From contig NZ_CP018049.1 in the NCBI RefSeq assembly GCF_002934065.1, forward strand, positions 1,734,501-1,798,500: a DNA stretch of 64,000 bases, given 5' to 3'. Source of the DNA: Pseudomonas orientalis (GTDB taxonomy: Bacteria > Pseudomonadota > Gammaproteobacteria > Pseudomonadales > Pseudomonadaceae). A model generated the notes under the pieces. The model did not search any database. It was not told the DNA's origin and saw nothing but the letters and a program-made list of their open reading frames with translations. Below are positions 35,185 through 43,419 of the stretch, piece after piece. A program made the translations under genes and the position numbers. How positions within the stretch are numbered: the stretch's first letter is position 1; every line of letters begins with the position of its first letter.

Positions 35185-36687
35185 ATGACTATCCCGAAGG
35201 CGTCACCGCAGCGGCCCGAAGATGAAAATCTGGGCGTCGCCGCCAACATGGCTTACGGCCTGCAGCATGTGCTCACCATGTATGGCGGCATCGTTGCCGT
35301 ACCGCTGATCGTCGGCCAGGCGGCCGGGTTGTCGCCGGCGGATATCGGTCTGTTGATCGCCGCGTCGTTGTTTGCCGGTGGCCTGGCCACATTGTTGCAG
35401 ACCATTGGGGTGCCATTCTTCGGCTGCCAGTTGCCGCTGGTGCAGGGTGTGTCGTTCGCCGGTGTGGCGACCATGGTCGCGATCGTTGGCAGCGACGGGG
35501 CAGGGGGCGTGCCGGCGATTCTCGGCGCGGTAATGGCCGCGTCGTTCATTGGTTTGTTGATCACCCCGGTGTTCTCGCGCATCACCCAGTTTTTCCCGCC
35601 GCTGGTGACCGGTATTGTGATTACCACCATCGGCCTGACCCTGATGCCCGTGGCGGCGCGCTGGGCCATGGGCGGCAACAGCCGCGCGGCGGATTTCGGC
35701 AGCATGTCGAATATCGGCCTGGCGGCACTGACACTGGTGCTGGTGTTGCTGCTGAGCAAAATCGGCAGCGCCGCCATCTCGCGCCTGTCGATTCTGCTGG
35801 CGATGGTGATCGGCACAGTGATCGCGGTGTTCCTGGGCATGGCCGACTTCTCCGGCGTGACCCAGGGGCCCATGTTCGGCTTTCCCACGCCGTTTCATTT
35901 CGGCATGCCGACCTTTCATGTGGCGGCGATCATTTCCATGTGCATCGTGGTGATGGTGACGCTGGTGGAAACCTCGGCGGACATTCTCGCGGTGGGCGAG
36001 ATCATCGATACCAAAGTCGACTCCAAACGCCTCGGCAACGGCCTGCGCGCCGATATGCTGTCGAGCCTGTTCGCGCCGATCTTCGGTTCATTCACACAAA
36101 GCGCGTTCGCCCAGAACGTCGGCCTGGTCGCGGTGACCGGGGTGAAAAGCCGGTTCGTGGTGGCAACCGGCGGGGTGTTCCTGGTGGTGCTTGGCCTGCT
36201 GCCGTTTATGGGCCGGGTGATTGCTGCCGTGCCCACCTCGGTGCTTGGCGGTGCCGGCATTGTGTTGTTCGGCACGGTGGCGGCCAGCGGTATTCGCACC
36301 TTGTCCAAGGTGGATTACCGCAACAACATGAACCTGATCATTGTCGCCACGAGTATCGGTTTCGGCATGATTCCCATCGCCGCGCCCAGCTTCTATGACC
36401 AATTCCCCAGCTGGTTCGCGACGATTTTCCATTCGGGCATCAGTTCGTCGGCGATCATGGCGATCTTGCTCAACCTGACGTTCAACCACTTCACTGCCGG
36501 TAACTCGGACCAGCAATCGGTATTCGTGGCGGGGACTGAGCGCAGTTTGTGCTTTCGCGACGTGGCGGCGCTGCGCGACGGCGATTACTACCGGGGCGGG
36601 AAGCTGTTCGATGCCGAGGGCAAGGAGATTCCACTGGTGGCGGATATGCCGAAGAGAACAGTGAAGGCTGAAACCAGCAAGGTCTAA
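35185..36687 (+). CDS. NCS2-family xanthine/uric acid permease
   Basis: A 500-residue nucleobase:cation symporter-2 with 14 predicted TM helices. Signature regions: TMYGGIVAVPLIVG in TM1, GCQLPLVQGVSFAGVATM, the substrate-site segment VTLVETSADILAVGE, and QSAFAQNVGLVAVTGVKSRFV, which matches the NxGxxxxTxVxSR family motif. The last 60 residues are a soluble tail. Purine (xanthine or urate) is more likely than uracil, judging by the TSADILAVGE and QNVGLVA segments; the exact substrate is not certain. It is divergent from the Tsx-like gene. Confidence 0.86.
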   Translation: MTIPKASPQRPEDENLGVAANMAYGLQHVLTMYGGIVAVPLIVGQAAGLSPADIGLLIAASLFAGGLATLLQTIGVPFFGCQLPLVQGVSFAGVATMVAIVGSDGAGGVPAILGAVMAASFIGLLITPVFSRITQFFPPLVTGIVITTIGLTLMPVAARWAMGGNSRAADFGSMSNIGLAALTLVLVLLLSKIGSAAISRLSILLAMVIGTVIAVFLGMADFSGVTQGPMFGFPTPFHFGMPTFHVAAIISMCIVVMVTLVETSADILAVGEIIDTKVDSKRLGNGLRADMLSSLFAPIFGSFTQSAFAQNVGLVAVTGVKSRFVVATGGVFLVVLGLLPFMGRVIAAVPTSVLGGAGIVLFGTVAASGIRTLSKVDYRNNMNLIIVATSIGFGMIPIAAPSFYDQFPSWFATIFHSGISSSAIMAILLNLTFNHFTAGNSDQQSVFVAGTERSLCFRDVAALRDGDYYRGGKLFDAEGKEIPLVADMPKRTVKAETSKV

Positions 36688-36689
36688 AT

Positions 36690-36776
36690 GTGGGAGGGGG
36701 CTTGCCCCCGATGGCGGCGTATCAGTCAAAACTCCAGTGGCTGACACACCGCCATCGGGGGCAAGCCCCCTCCCAC
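36690..36776. repeat. REP doublet (GTGGGAGG family)
   Basis: Arms at 36690-36712 and 36754-36776, beginning only 3 bp after the NCS2 permease stop codon. It lies between convergent genes. Confidence 0.92.
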
Positions 36777-36784
36777 ATTGGAAA

Positions 36785-37717
36785 TCAACTGGCTTTGAGT
36801 GCTGCGTGCCGTGCTGAACACACCTCATCCAGAAACTTCACCACGGTCCCCATGCACGCCTGGCGTTCCTCCACATGGGGCATGTGGCTGGAATCTTCGA
36901 ACAGCGCCCAACGCACGTCCGGGATTTCATCCAGGAATGGCTTGACCACCAACGGCGTGGCTTCGTCATGACGACCGGAGATCACCAGGGTCGGCACGTT
37001 GATCCCAGGCAGGCGACCGATCACGTTCCAGTCCTTCAAGCTGCCGATCACATGAAATTCCGTCGGGCCGCTCATGGCGTGGTACACCGTCGGGTCGGCA
37101 TCGACCTGGGCGAAGGTGCGTGCCACCTCTTCCGGCCACGGGTTGACCCGGCAGACGTGCTGGTCGTAGAAAATCCGCGAGGCGGCCTGGTATTCCGGGT
37201 CCTGGTAGGTACCGGCGGCTTCGTGCTTGAGCAAGGTTTCATGCACACCTTCAGGCAACAGCTTGCGCAGCCGATTGGCCTCGCTGACCCAGGTGCGCAT
37301 GCACGTCGGTGAGTTGGCCGGGATAAAGGCGCGCAGGCCCTTGGGCTGCAAAATCGCGTGTTCGCTGCCGAGCATGCCGCCCCAGGATTGGCCGAGGATC
37401 GCGTAGTTGTCGCTGATTTGCAGGTGGTCGAGCAGGTTGTTCAATTCGTCGAGGAACAGCTCGACGGTCCAGAACGAAGCCGGTTTTTCCGGCAGGTGCG
37501 TTGAACGACCGTTGCCCAACTGGTCATAGTGAATCACCGCATGGCCGCTGGCGGCCACGTCCTTGAACGCGTCGACGTAATCGTGGGTGCAGCCGGGGCC
37601 GCCATGGAGGATCACCAACGGGGTGCGGCCTGTGGCCAGCTCACCGGTGATGCGATACCACGTCTGATAGGCGCCGAAGGGGGCGTAGCCTTCGCGGACT
37701 TTGTCGATGAATTCCAT
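36785..37717 (-). CDS. Proline iminopeptidase-family alpha/beta hydrolase (first copy)
   Basis: A 310-residue S33-family peptidase. The oxyanion region is [12 protein letters not shown], the nucleophile elbow is GQSWGGMLG, the acid is Asp in SGRHDEATP, and the catalytic His is in [10 protein letters not shown]. Related enzymes release N-terminal proline or hydrolyse amino-acid amides. It lies downstream of the LuxR solo gene on the same strand, with its own lux-box-like site at 37778-37797, about 60 bp before the ATG. This pairing is the hallmark of the plant-associated LuxR solos (PsoR, OryR, XccR, PipR). Confidence 0.86.
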   Translation of the reverse strand: MEFIDKVREGYAPFGAYQTWYRITGELATGRTPLVILHGGPGCTHDYVDAFKDVAASGHAVIHYDQLGNGRSTHLPEKPASFWTVELFLDELNNLLDHLQISDNYAILGQSWGGMLGSEHAILQPKGLRAFIPANSPTCMRTWVSEANRLRKLLPEGVHETLLKHEAAGTYQDPEYQAASRIFYDQHVCRVNPWPEEVARTFAQVDADPTVYHAMSGPTEFHVIGSLKDWNVIGRLPGINVPTLVISGRHDEATPLVVKPFLDEIPDVRWALFEDSSHMPHVEERQACMGTVVKFLDEVCSARHAALKAS

Positions 37718-37777
37718 TTCGTACCCTGCTCTGAAAAAAGGATCAGGGCTACGATAGTCTGCACGCGACGTTTAGGT

Positions 37778-37797
37778 AACTAGCAAAACAGCTAGGT
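37778..37797 (-). promoter_or_regulatory. lux-box-like palindrome upstream of the first iminopeptidase gene
   Basis: On the minus strand the 20-bp site reads ACCTAG-N8-CTAGTT, one base short of a perfect 6-bp dyad and with the 20-bp spacing of canonical lux boxes (ACCTG-N10-CAGGT). It lies between the luxR stop and the peptidase start, the right position for activation by the adjacent LuxR protein. Confidence 0.65.
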
Positions 37798-37809
37798 TTT
37801 AGATAAGGA

Positions 37810-38595
37810 TCAATCGTCCAGCAACCGGTAGTGCGTGGCGCGCACCACCGCCTGCACGCGGTTCTTGGCGCCCAACTTGTGCATGGCCGACGCCAGGTGC
37901 AGGGTCACCACCGCCAGCGAGCGGGTCAATTGCGTGGCGATCTCGGCCGCAGTCAAGCCCTCGGCCGCCCATTTCAGGCACTCGCGCTCGCGTTTGGTCA
38001 GGTGGATATGCGGGTAGGTGCGCAAGGCTTTGTTGAATAAAGGATAAGCTGCCTCCTGCAACGCGTGGCCGATCACGCTGAAGTCCGACAAGGTTTGCTG
38101 CGCATCTTTCAATACCGCGCTCGCCTTACCGGTACGCAGCCCGGTCAGTGAAGCGAAGCCTCCGCGGGGCAGGTGGATCGGCACGCTGACGCCGCAGGTC
38201 AACTGTTGTTCGTGCAGGTAGGAACAAACGGGTGCATGGCAGGGGTCGATGATCGTTTGCAGTGCAGTCTCGGCCTTTGCCTCATACGACCAGACAAACG
38301 GCGATACGCTGCGCAAGGCCAGGTGTTGCACCGGGTCGATCTGGTAGAAACCTTCGCTGCACCACAAGGCGTGCCAGTCGGTCGGCGTGTTGCGCAGTTG
38401 CAGCACCGAGGGCGTGATCAGCGCACCATTGAGGTCGATGGGCACCGGCGTGTAGTCGTACACCAGCGCATCGAAGCCCAGTTGCTGGGCGAGGATAAAC
38501 GTATTGTCCATCTGCTCGTCCAGGCTCCTGCCCGGCATCAGACGATTATTGAAGGCAGTTAGCCTGGCCAGCATCCGTTCTGCTCCCGAATTCAT
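37810..38595 (-). CDS. LuxR solo of the plant-associated (PsoR/OryR/PipR) type
   Basis: A 261-residue protein with an N-terminal autoinducer-binding domain and a C-terminal GerE/LuxR HTH (LTKRERECLKWAAEGLTAAE, then IATQLTRSLAVVTLHLASAMHKLGAKNRVQAVVRA). Using the invariant DPV (D87, P88) as the D70-P71 reference, position 57 is Trp (W74) and position 61, normally Tyr, is Trp (W78); position 85 is W102. The Y61W change is a hallmark of LuxR solos that respond to plant-derived or ethanolamine-type compounds instead of acyl-homoserine lactones. No luxI gene is present. The flanking iminopeptidases, peptide ABC transporter and lux boxes match the pipR locus. ATG at 38595 chosen. Confidence 0.87.
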   Translation of the reverse strand: MNSGAERMLARLTAFNNRLMPGRSLDEQMDNTFILAQQLGFDALVYDYTPVPIDLNGALITPSVLQLRNTPTDWHALWCSEGFYQIDPVQHLALRSVSPFVWSYEAKAETALQTIIDPCHAPVCSYLHEQQLTCGVSVPIHLPRGGFASLTGLRTGKASAVLKDAQQTLSDFSVIGHALQEAAYPLFNKALRTYPHIHLTKRERECLKWAAEGLTAAEIATQLTRSLAVVTLHLASAMHKLGAKNRVQAVVRATHYRLLDD

Positions 38596-38654
38596 TTGAA
38601 TCTCGACTTGCTGCAAGTAGAATGCCACGCCCCGGCGAAGGACTGCCAGGCCAA

Positions 38655-38674
38655 ACCTATAAGAAACGCTAGGT
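38655..38674 (+). promoter_or_regulatory. lux-box-like palindrome upstream of the second iminopeptidase/ABC operon
   Basis: ACCTA-N10-TAGGT, a perfect 5-bp dyad (extended outward by A/T to AACCTA...TAGGTT) with exact 20-bp lux-box length. It lies 84 bp upstream of the peptidase ATG at 38758 and 60 bp from the divergent luxR start, so it can serve the operon and possibly autoregulation. Confidence 0.7.
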
Positions 38675-38757
38675 TATGGACGCGCGGCATCCTCGGTAGT
38701 GTTGACGTTACAAACGGCCACTACCTGCCAGGCCGATACAACACAAGGAATGTATGC

Positions 38758-39645
38758 ATGTGGCGTGAAATTGCCCCCGACCAGCAGTACAACGTGCAAG
38801 TCGACGGCCATAATCTCGTGGTCTACAGCTTTGGCGAAGGCGATGAGGTGCTGCTGTGCCTCAACGGCGGGCCGGGCCTGCCGTGTGACTATTTGCGCGA
38901 CGCCCATGGCTGGCTCAAAGACCATAACCTGCGAGTGGTTGCATTCGACCAGCTTGGCACGGGCGCATCAGCCAGACCGACCGACGTTTCCCTGTGGGAA
39001 ATCCGCCGTTATGTCGAAGAAGTCGAGACCGTGCGCCAGGCACTGGGCCTGGGCCCTGTGCACCTGCTCGGGCATTCCTGGGGCGGTTGGCTGGGCATCG
39101 AGTACGCCGTTCATTACCCCGATGCGCTGAAAAGCCTGATCCTCGAAAACACGGTCGGCGATATTCCCCACCTGTCCCGGGAACTTGAACGCCTGCGCGG
39201 CGCCCTTGGCAGCGAAACCGTGGCCATGATGCAGCGCCATGAAGCCATGGGCACGCTCGATCACCCGCAGTATCAAGCCGCCATTACCTTGCTCAACTAT
39301 CGCCACGTGTGCCGCCTGGACGAATGGCCGGAGCCGGTCAAGCGCTCCCTCGGCGACTGGAACATGGGGCCTTACGAAACCATGCAGGGGCCCAACGAAT
39401 TCCTTTATATCGGCAACCTCAAGGACTGGAACCGCCTTGCTGAAATGGCCGATTTGCGCATGCCGATCCTGATCACCACCGGCCAGCACGACGAACTCAC
39501 GCCGGCCTGTGCCATGCGCATGAAGATGGCGGCCCGGCACGCCGAACTGCACGTATTTCCCAACAGCAGCCATATGCCGTTCTACGAAGAACCCGAGGCG
39601 TATTTTCCGGTGCTGCTGGACTTTCTCGCCCGCCACCGAGGCTGA
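38758..39645 (+). CDS. Proline iminopeptidase-family alpha/beta hydrolase (second copy)
   Basis: A 295-residue S33-family enzyme that is paralogous to the one at 36785-37717. Motifs: CLNGGPGLPCDYL, nucleophile elbow GHSWGGWLG, Asp in TGQHDELTP and His in NSSHMPFYEE. The ATG at 38758 has AAGGA 8 bp upstream; the frame extends further up through the lux box and is not coding there. It is the first gene of an operon with the peptide ABC transporter (3-bp gap to the permease gene), so peptidase and uptake are co-expressed. Divergent from the LuxR solo. Confidence 0.86.
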   Translation: MWREIAPDQQYNVQVDGHNLVVYSFGEGDEVLLCLNGGPGLPCDYLRDAHGWLKDHNLRVVAFDQLGTGASARPTDVSLWEIRRYVEEVETVRQALGLGPVHLLGHSWGGWLGIEYAVHYPDALKSLILENTVGDIPHLSRELERLRGALGSETVAMMQRHEAMGTLDHPQYQAAITLLNYRHVCRLDEWPEPVKRSLGDWNMGPYETMQGPNEFLYIGNLKDWNRLAEMADLRMPILITTGQHDELTPACAMRMKMAARHAELHVFPNSSHMPFYEEPEAYFPVLLDFLARHRG

Positions 39646-39648
39646 CGC

Positions 39649-40596
39649 ATGAACCTCGCGCGTTACCGCTTCGTACTGTCCCTGCCCCTGCAATTGTTGC
39701 CGGTGCTATTGGGCATCAGCCTGATCACCTTTGTGCTGGTGCGCTCGATCCCGGGCGATCCGGCGCGCGCGCTGCTGGGTTCGCGCAGCACGCCGGACGC
39801 GTTGCTGAAAATCCGCGCCCAGTACGGCCTCGATGAACCGTTGTGGCTGCAATATTTCTACTTCCTGAAGAACCTGCTCAAGGGCGACCTCGGCCAATCG
39901 CTGCTGTACAAGGTCGACGCCCTCAAGCTGATCGTCACCCGTATCGAACCAACGTTGGTGCTGGTGCTCGGCAGTGTGCTGCTGGCGCTGCTGATAGCGG
40001 TACCGCTGGCGACTCTGGCGGCGCGCAATAAAGGTGGCTGGCCGGACAACCTGATCCGCGTCTTCACCACGGTCGGCCTGGGCATGCCGGCGTTCTGGCT
40101 GGGCCTGATGCTGATCCTGTTGCTGAGCGTGCAATGGGGCCTGTTCCCGGTGTCCGGTTACGGGCGCACCTGGCTGGACAAGGCCCACCATATGGTGCTG
40201 CCGTGTTTGACCATTGCCCTGGCGCTGTCGGCGGTGCTGGTGCGCAATTTGCGCGCGAGCATGCTGGTGGAACTGCAGGCCGATCATGTCACCGCTGCAC
40301 GGGCGCGCGGGCTGTCGGAAGCCGCCGTGTTCCGCCGTCACGTCGTGCCCAATTCCCTGGTGCCGGCGGTCAACCTGCTGGCCGTGAACATCGGCTGGCT
40401 GATCAGCGGCACGGTGGTCATCGAAAGCCTGTTCGCCATTCCCGGCATCGGCCAGTTACTGGTGCGCGGTATTTTTACCCGCGACTACATGGTGGTACAG
40501 GGCGTGGCGATGGTGCTGGCCTGTGCGACGGTGGTGGTCAACTTCATCGCCGACGTGGTGACGGTGGCCCTCGACCCACGAGTGAAGATGCAATGA
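39649..40596 (+). CDS. Peptide ABC transporter permease (DppB-like)
   Basis: A 315-residue inner-membrane permease of the DppB/OppB type with six TM helices. N-terminal LLGISLITFVLVRSIPGDPA, then the conserved YGLDEPLWLQYFYFL, and the EAA loop region ARARGLSEAAVFRRHVVPNSLVPAV. It would form the translocation channel with the following DppC-like protein. It overlaps the next gene by 4 bp (ATGA). Confidence 0.9.
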   Translation: MNLARYRFVLSLPLQLLPVLLGISLITFVLVRSIPGDPARALLGSRSTPDALLKIRAQYGLDEPLWLQYFYFLKNLLKGDLGQSLLYKVDALKLIVTRIEPTLVLVLGSVLLALLIAVPLATLAARNKGGWPDNLIRVFTTVGLGMPAFWLGLMLILLLSVQWGLFPVSGYGRTWLDKAHHMVLPCLTIALALSAVLVRNLRASMLVELQADHVTAARARGLSEAAVFRRHVVPNSLVPAVNLLAVNIGWLISGTVVIESLFAIPGIGQLLVRGIFTRDYMVVQGVAMVLACATVVVNFIADVVTVALDPRVKMQ

Positions 40597-41450
40597 GCAG
40601 CCGCCCATTGATAGCGCCCTGGCGTCTGCGCCTGCGCCTGGGTTTTCGCAACGGTCGGCTGACCGCCGCGTGGGGCCTGTTGATACTGCTCATGTGGTTG
40701 ACCCTGGCGCTGTTCGCGCCGTGGATCGCGCCCTACGACCCGATTGCGCAGAACACCGATATGAGCCTGTTGGCACCCGGCCTTGCGCACCCGTTCGGCA
40801 CGGATAACTACGGCCGCGACGTGCTGTCGCGGGTGATCTGGGGCGCGCGCATCGACCTGCAACTGGCGATTGTCGGGGTGATCTTTCCGTTCATGATCGG
40901 CACCTTCATCGGTGCAATCTCCGGTTATATCGGCGGGCGCCTGGACAGTGTGTGCATGCGCGTGATCGATGTGGTCCTGGCGTTCCCGTTTCTGGTGTTG
41001 ATGCTGGCGATCATGGCCATTCTCGGGCCTGGACTGCAGAGCTTTTACATCGCCATGGCGCTGGTGGGCTGGGTCTCGTATGCGCGGTTGATCCGCTCGC
41101 AGATCCTGGTGCTCAAGGAGAGTGATTTTGCCCTGGCCGCCAGGAGCCTGGGGTTTGGTCATGGGCGCATTCTGTTCCGGCATTTGCTGCCCAATGCGCT
41201 GTTTGGCTCGATTGTGTTTTCCATGTCCGACGCGGTGCTGGTGCTGCTCAACGGTGCTGCGGTGAGCTACCTGGGCCTGGGCGTGCAACCACCGACCGCC
41301 GAATGGGGCACGATGGTCGCCGAGGGTCAGGCGTTTATCACCACCGCCTGGTGGATTTGCACCTTTCCAGGGCTGGCCATCGTGACCCTGGCCATGGGTT
41401 TCAGCCTGCTGGCCGATGGTGTGGCGCACGTCCTGGGGGATCGTTCATGA
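40593..41450 (+). CDS. Peptide ABC transporter permease (DppC-like)
   Basis: A 285-residue permease of the DppC/OppC type: LTLALFAPWIAPYDPIAQN, HPFGTDNYGRDVLSRVIWGAR, and the EAA loop ARSLGFGHGRILFRHLLPN. Six TM helices. Start ATG at 40593 inside the stop of the previous gene. The frame is open far upstream, but that is a shadow of the DppB-like gene. Confidence 0.9.
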   Translation: MSSRPLIAPWRLRLRLGFRNGRLTAAWGLLILLMWLTLALFAPWIAPYDPIAQNTDMSLLAPGLAHPFGTDNYGRDVLSRVIWGARIDLQLAIVGVIFPFMIGTFIGAISGYIGGRLDSVCMRVIDVVLAFPFLVLMLAIMAILGPGLQSFYIAMALVGWVSYARLIRSQILVLKESDFALAARSLGFGHGRILFRHLLPNALFGSIVFSMSDAVLVLLNGAAVSYLGLGVQPPTAEWGTMVAEGQAFITTAWWICTFPGLAIVTLAMGFSLLADGVAHVLGDRS

Positions 41451-42403
41451 GCCTGTTGCAAGTGCGCGACCTCAGCGTGATCGCCAATAACGCCGGTCGC
41501 GAGCTGACCCTGGTCGACCGCGTTTCCTTCGACCTGGCCGAAGGCGAGATCCTGGGGTTGGTCGGTGAAAGCGGTTCGGGCAAGACCCTGGCCTGTCGCG
41601 GCCTGATGCGCCTGTTGCCATCGCCAAACCTGCGGGTGCAGGGCGGCACGGTACACCTGGCCGGCCAGGACTTGTTGCGCCTGGATGACGCCGGCATGCG
41701 CGCCGTGCGTGGCGGGCAGTTGGGCATGATCTTCCAGAACCCCAGCAGTCACCTTGACCCGTTGATGCGTATCGGCGAGCAGATCGCTGAAGGCATCCGC
41801 CTGCATCAAGGCGCCTCGAAGAAAGACGCGCGCCTGCTGGCCATCGACGTGCTGCGCCAAGTGGGCATTCCGGACCCGCAGGCCCGTGTCGACAACTATC
41901 CCCATGAGTTTTCCGGCGGCATGCGCCAGCGCGCGATGATTGCCGTAGCCCTGGGGTGCAACCCGAAGGTGCTGATTGCCGACGAACCCACCACGGCCCT
42001 GGATGTGACGGTGCAGGCGCAGATCCTGCGGTTGTTGCTCGACCTTCGCGACAGGCGTGGCCTGTCGATCATCATGATCACCCACGACCTCGGCGTGGTC
42101 GCGCAAAGCTGCGACTCCATCGCGGTGATGTACGCCGGGCGCCTGTGCGAACACGGCAGCAAATACGAACTGCTGGCCCAGCCACGGCACCCGTACACCG
42201 CCGGCCTGATCGATTGCCAGCCGGCCCACAGCAGCGGCCATGCGTTGTTGCGCACCATCCCTGGCCAGCCGCCGCTGCTCGACGCATTGCCGGGCGGTTG
42301 CCGCTTCAACCCGCGCTGCCCGCAGGTCGGCGCCCTGTGTAGCGAACTGTTGCCGGAAGGCGCGCGAGTTGCCTGTCACTATCCTCTCGGAGGGCGCCCA
42401 TGA
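41447..42403 (+). CDS. Peptide ABC transporter ATPase (DppD-like)
   Basis: A 318-residue ATPase with Walker A GLVGESGSGKT, signature FSGGMRQRAMIA, Walker B KVLIADEPTTALD and the C-terminal oligopeptide-transporter extension with cysteines in CRFNPRCPQVGALC (iron-sulfur or zinc-like site usual in DppD/OppD). Overlaps both neighbours by 4 bp. Confidence 0.9.
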   Translation: MSLLQVRDLSVIANNAGRELTLVDRVSFDLAEGEILGLVGESGSGKTLACRGLMRLLPSPNLRVQGGTVHLAGQDLLRLDDAGMRAVRGGQLGMIFQNPSSHLDPLMRIGEQIAEGIRLHQGASKKDARLLAIDVLRQVGIPDPQARVDNYPHEFSGGMRQRAMIAVALGCNPKVLIADEPTTALDVTVQAQILRLLLDLRDRRGLSIIMITHDLGVVAQSCDSIAVMYAGRLCEHGSKYELLAQPRHPYTAGLIDCQPAHSSGHALLRTIPGQPPLLDALPGGCRFNPRCPQVGALCSELLPEGARVACHYPLGGRP

Positions 42404-43419
42404 GCCTGTTGCAGATCAAGGACCTGGAGGTCCGCTTTGCCGCGTCCGGCAGTGGCCTGTTCGGGTTGAGCAAGCAGTGGGTGAGGGCGGTGAACGGGGT
42501 GTCGCTGAATCTGGCCGCCGGTGAAACCCTCGGGCTGGTGGGCGAGTCGGGCAGCGGTAAAAGCACGTTGGGCCGGGCAATTTTGCACCTCAACCCGATC
42601 AGCGCCGGGCAAGTGTTGTTCGACGGTGTCGACATGGCCCGGGGCAGCGCCATCGATATTGCGCGCTTGCGCCGGGAAACCGCGATGATCTTCCAGGACC
42701 CCTACGCCGCCCTGAACCCGCGTCACAGCATCGGTGAAACCCTCGCCGAAGTGTTGCGGGTGCAGCGCAAGGTCGCGCCGCAAAACATCCGCGCCCGTGT
42801 CGATGAACTGCTCGAGCTGGTTGGCCTGCGCCCTGAACTGGCCTCGCGCAAACCCGGCTCCCTCAGTGGCGGCCAGTGCCAGCGCGTGGGGATCGCCCGG
42901 GCGCTGGCGGTGGAGCCGCGCCTGATCATCGCCGACGAATGCGTGGCGGCGCTGGATGTATCGATCCAGGGCCAGATCATCAATCTGCTGTTGGAACTGC
43001 AACAGCGCATGAACCTGGCGATCCTGTTTATCGCCCATGACCTGGCCATCGTGCGGCGCCTGTGCGACCGCGTGGCGGTGATGTACCTGGGCAGGATCGT
43101 CGAGGAGGGGCCGGTGGAAGCAGTGTTCACTGCGCCGCGCCATCCCTATACGGCGGCATTGATCGAGGCGATTCCGCAGATTGACCCCCATCGTCCGTTG
43201 CCTGCGCAGCCATTGCCCGGCGAACCACCCAGCCCGCTGAATTTGCCCACAGGTTGCGCGTTTCACCCGCGTTGCCGCTATGCCCAGGCCATGTGTTCCG
43301 TGGTGTTGCCGCCTACCCATTCAGTGCATGAGCATCGGTACAGTTGCGTGCTTGAACACCCTTTGCCCCTTCCTGCCCATCATGAACAAGGAGTTATGAC
43401 ATGCAATCGCGCCATTTGA
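42400..43419 (+). CDS. Peptide ABC transporter ATPase (DppF-like)
   Basis: A 339-residue ATPase with Walker A GLVGESGSGKS, signature LSGGQCQRVGIARAL, and Walker B LIIADECVAALD, where Cys-Val replaces the usual Pro-Val/Thr after the catalytic Glu. The C-terminal oppF-type extension CAFHPRCRYAQAMC is present. Its end overlaps the start of the binding-protein gene by 19 bp. Confidence 0.9.
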   Translation: MSLLQIKDLEVRFAASGSGLFGLSKQWVRAVNGVSLNLAAGETLGLVGESGSGKSTLGRAILHLNPISAGQVLFDGVDMARGSAIDIARLRRETAMIFQDPYAALNPRHSIGETLAEVLRVQRKVAPQNIRARVDELLELVGLRPELASRKPGSLSGGQCQRVGIARALAVEPRLIIADECVAALDVSIQGQIINLLLELQQRMNLAILFIAHDLAIVRRLCDRVAVMYLGRIVEEGPVEAVFTAPRHPYTAALIEAIPQIDPHRPLPAQPLPGEPPSPLNLPTGCAFHPRCRYAQAMCSVVLPPTHSVHEHRYSCVLEHPLPLPAHHEQGVMTCNRAI

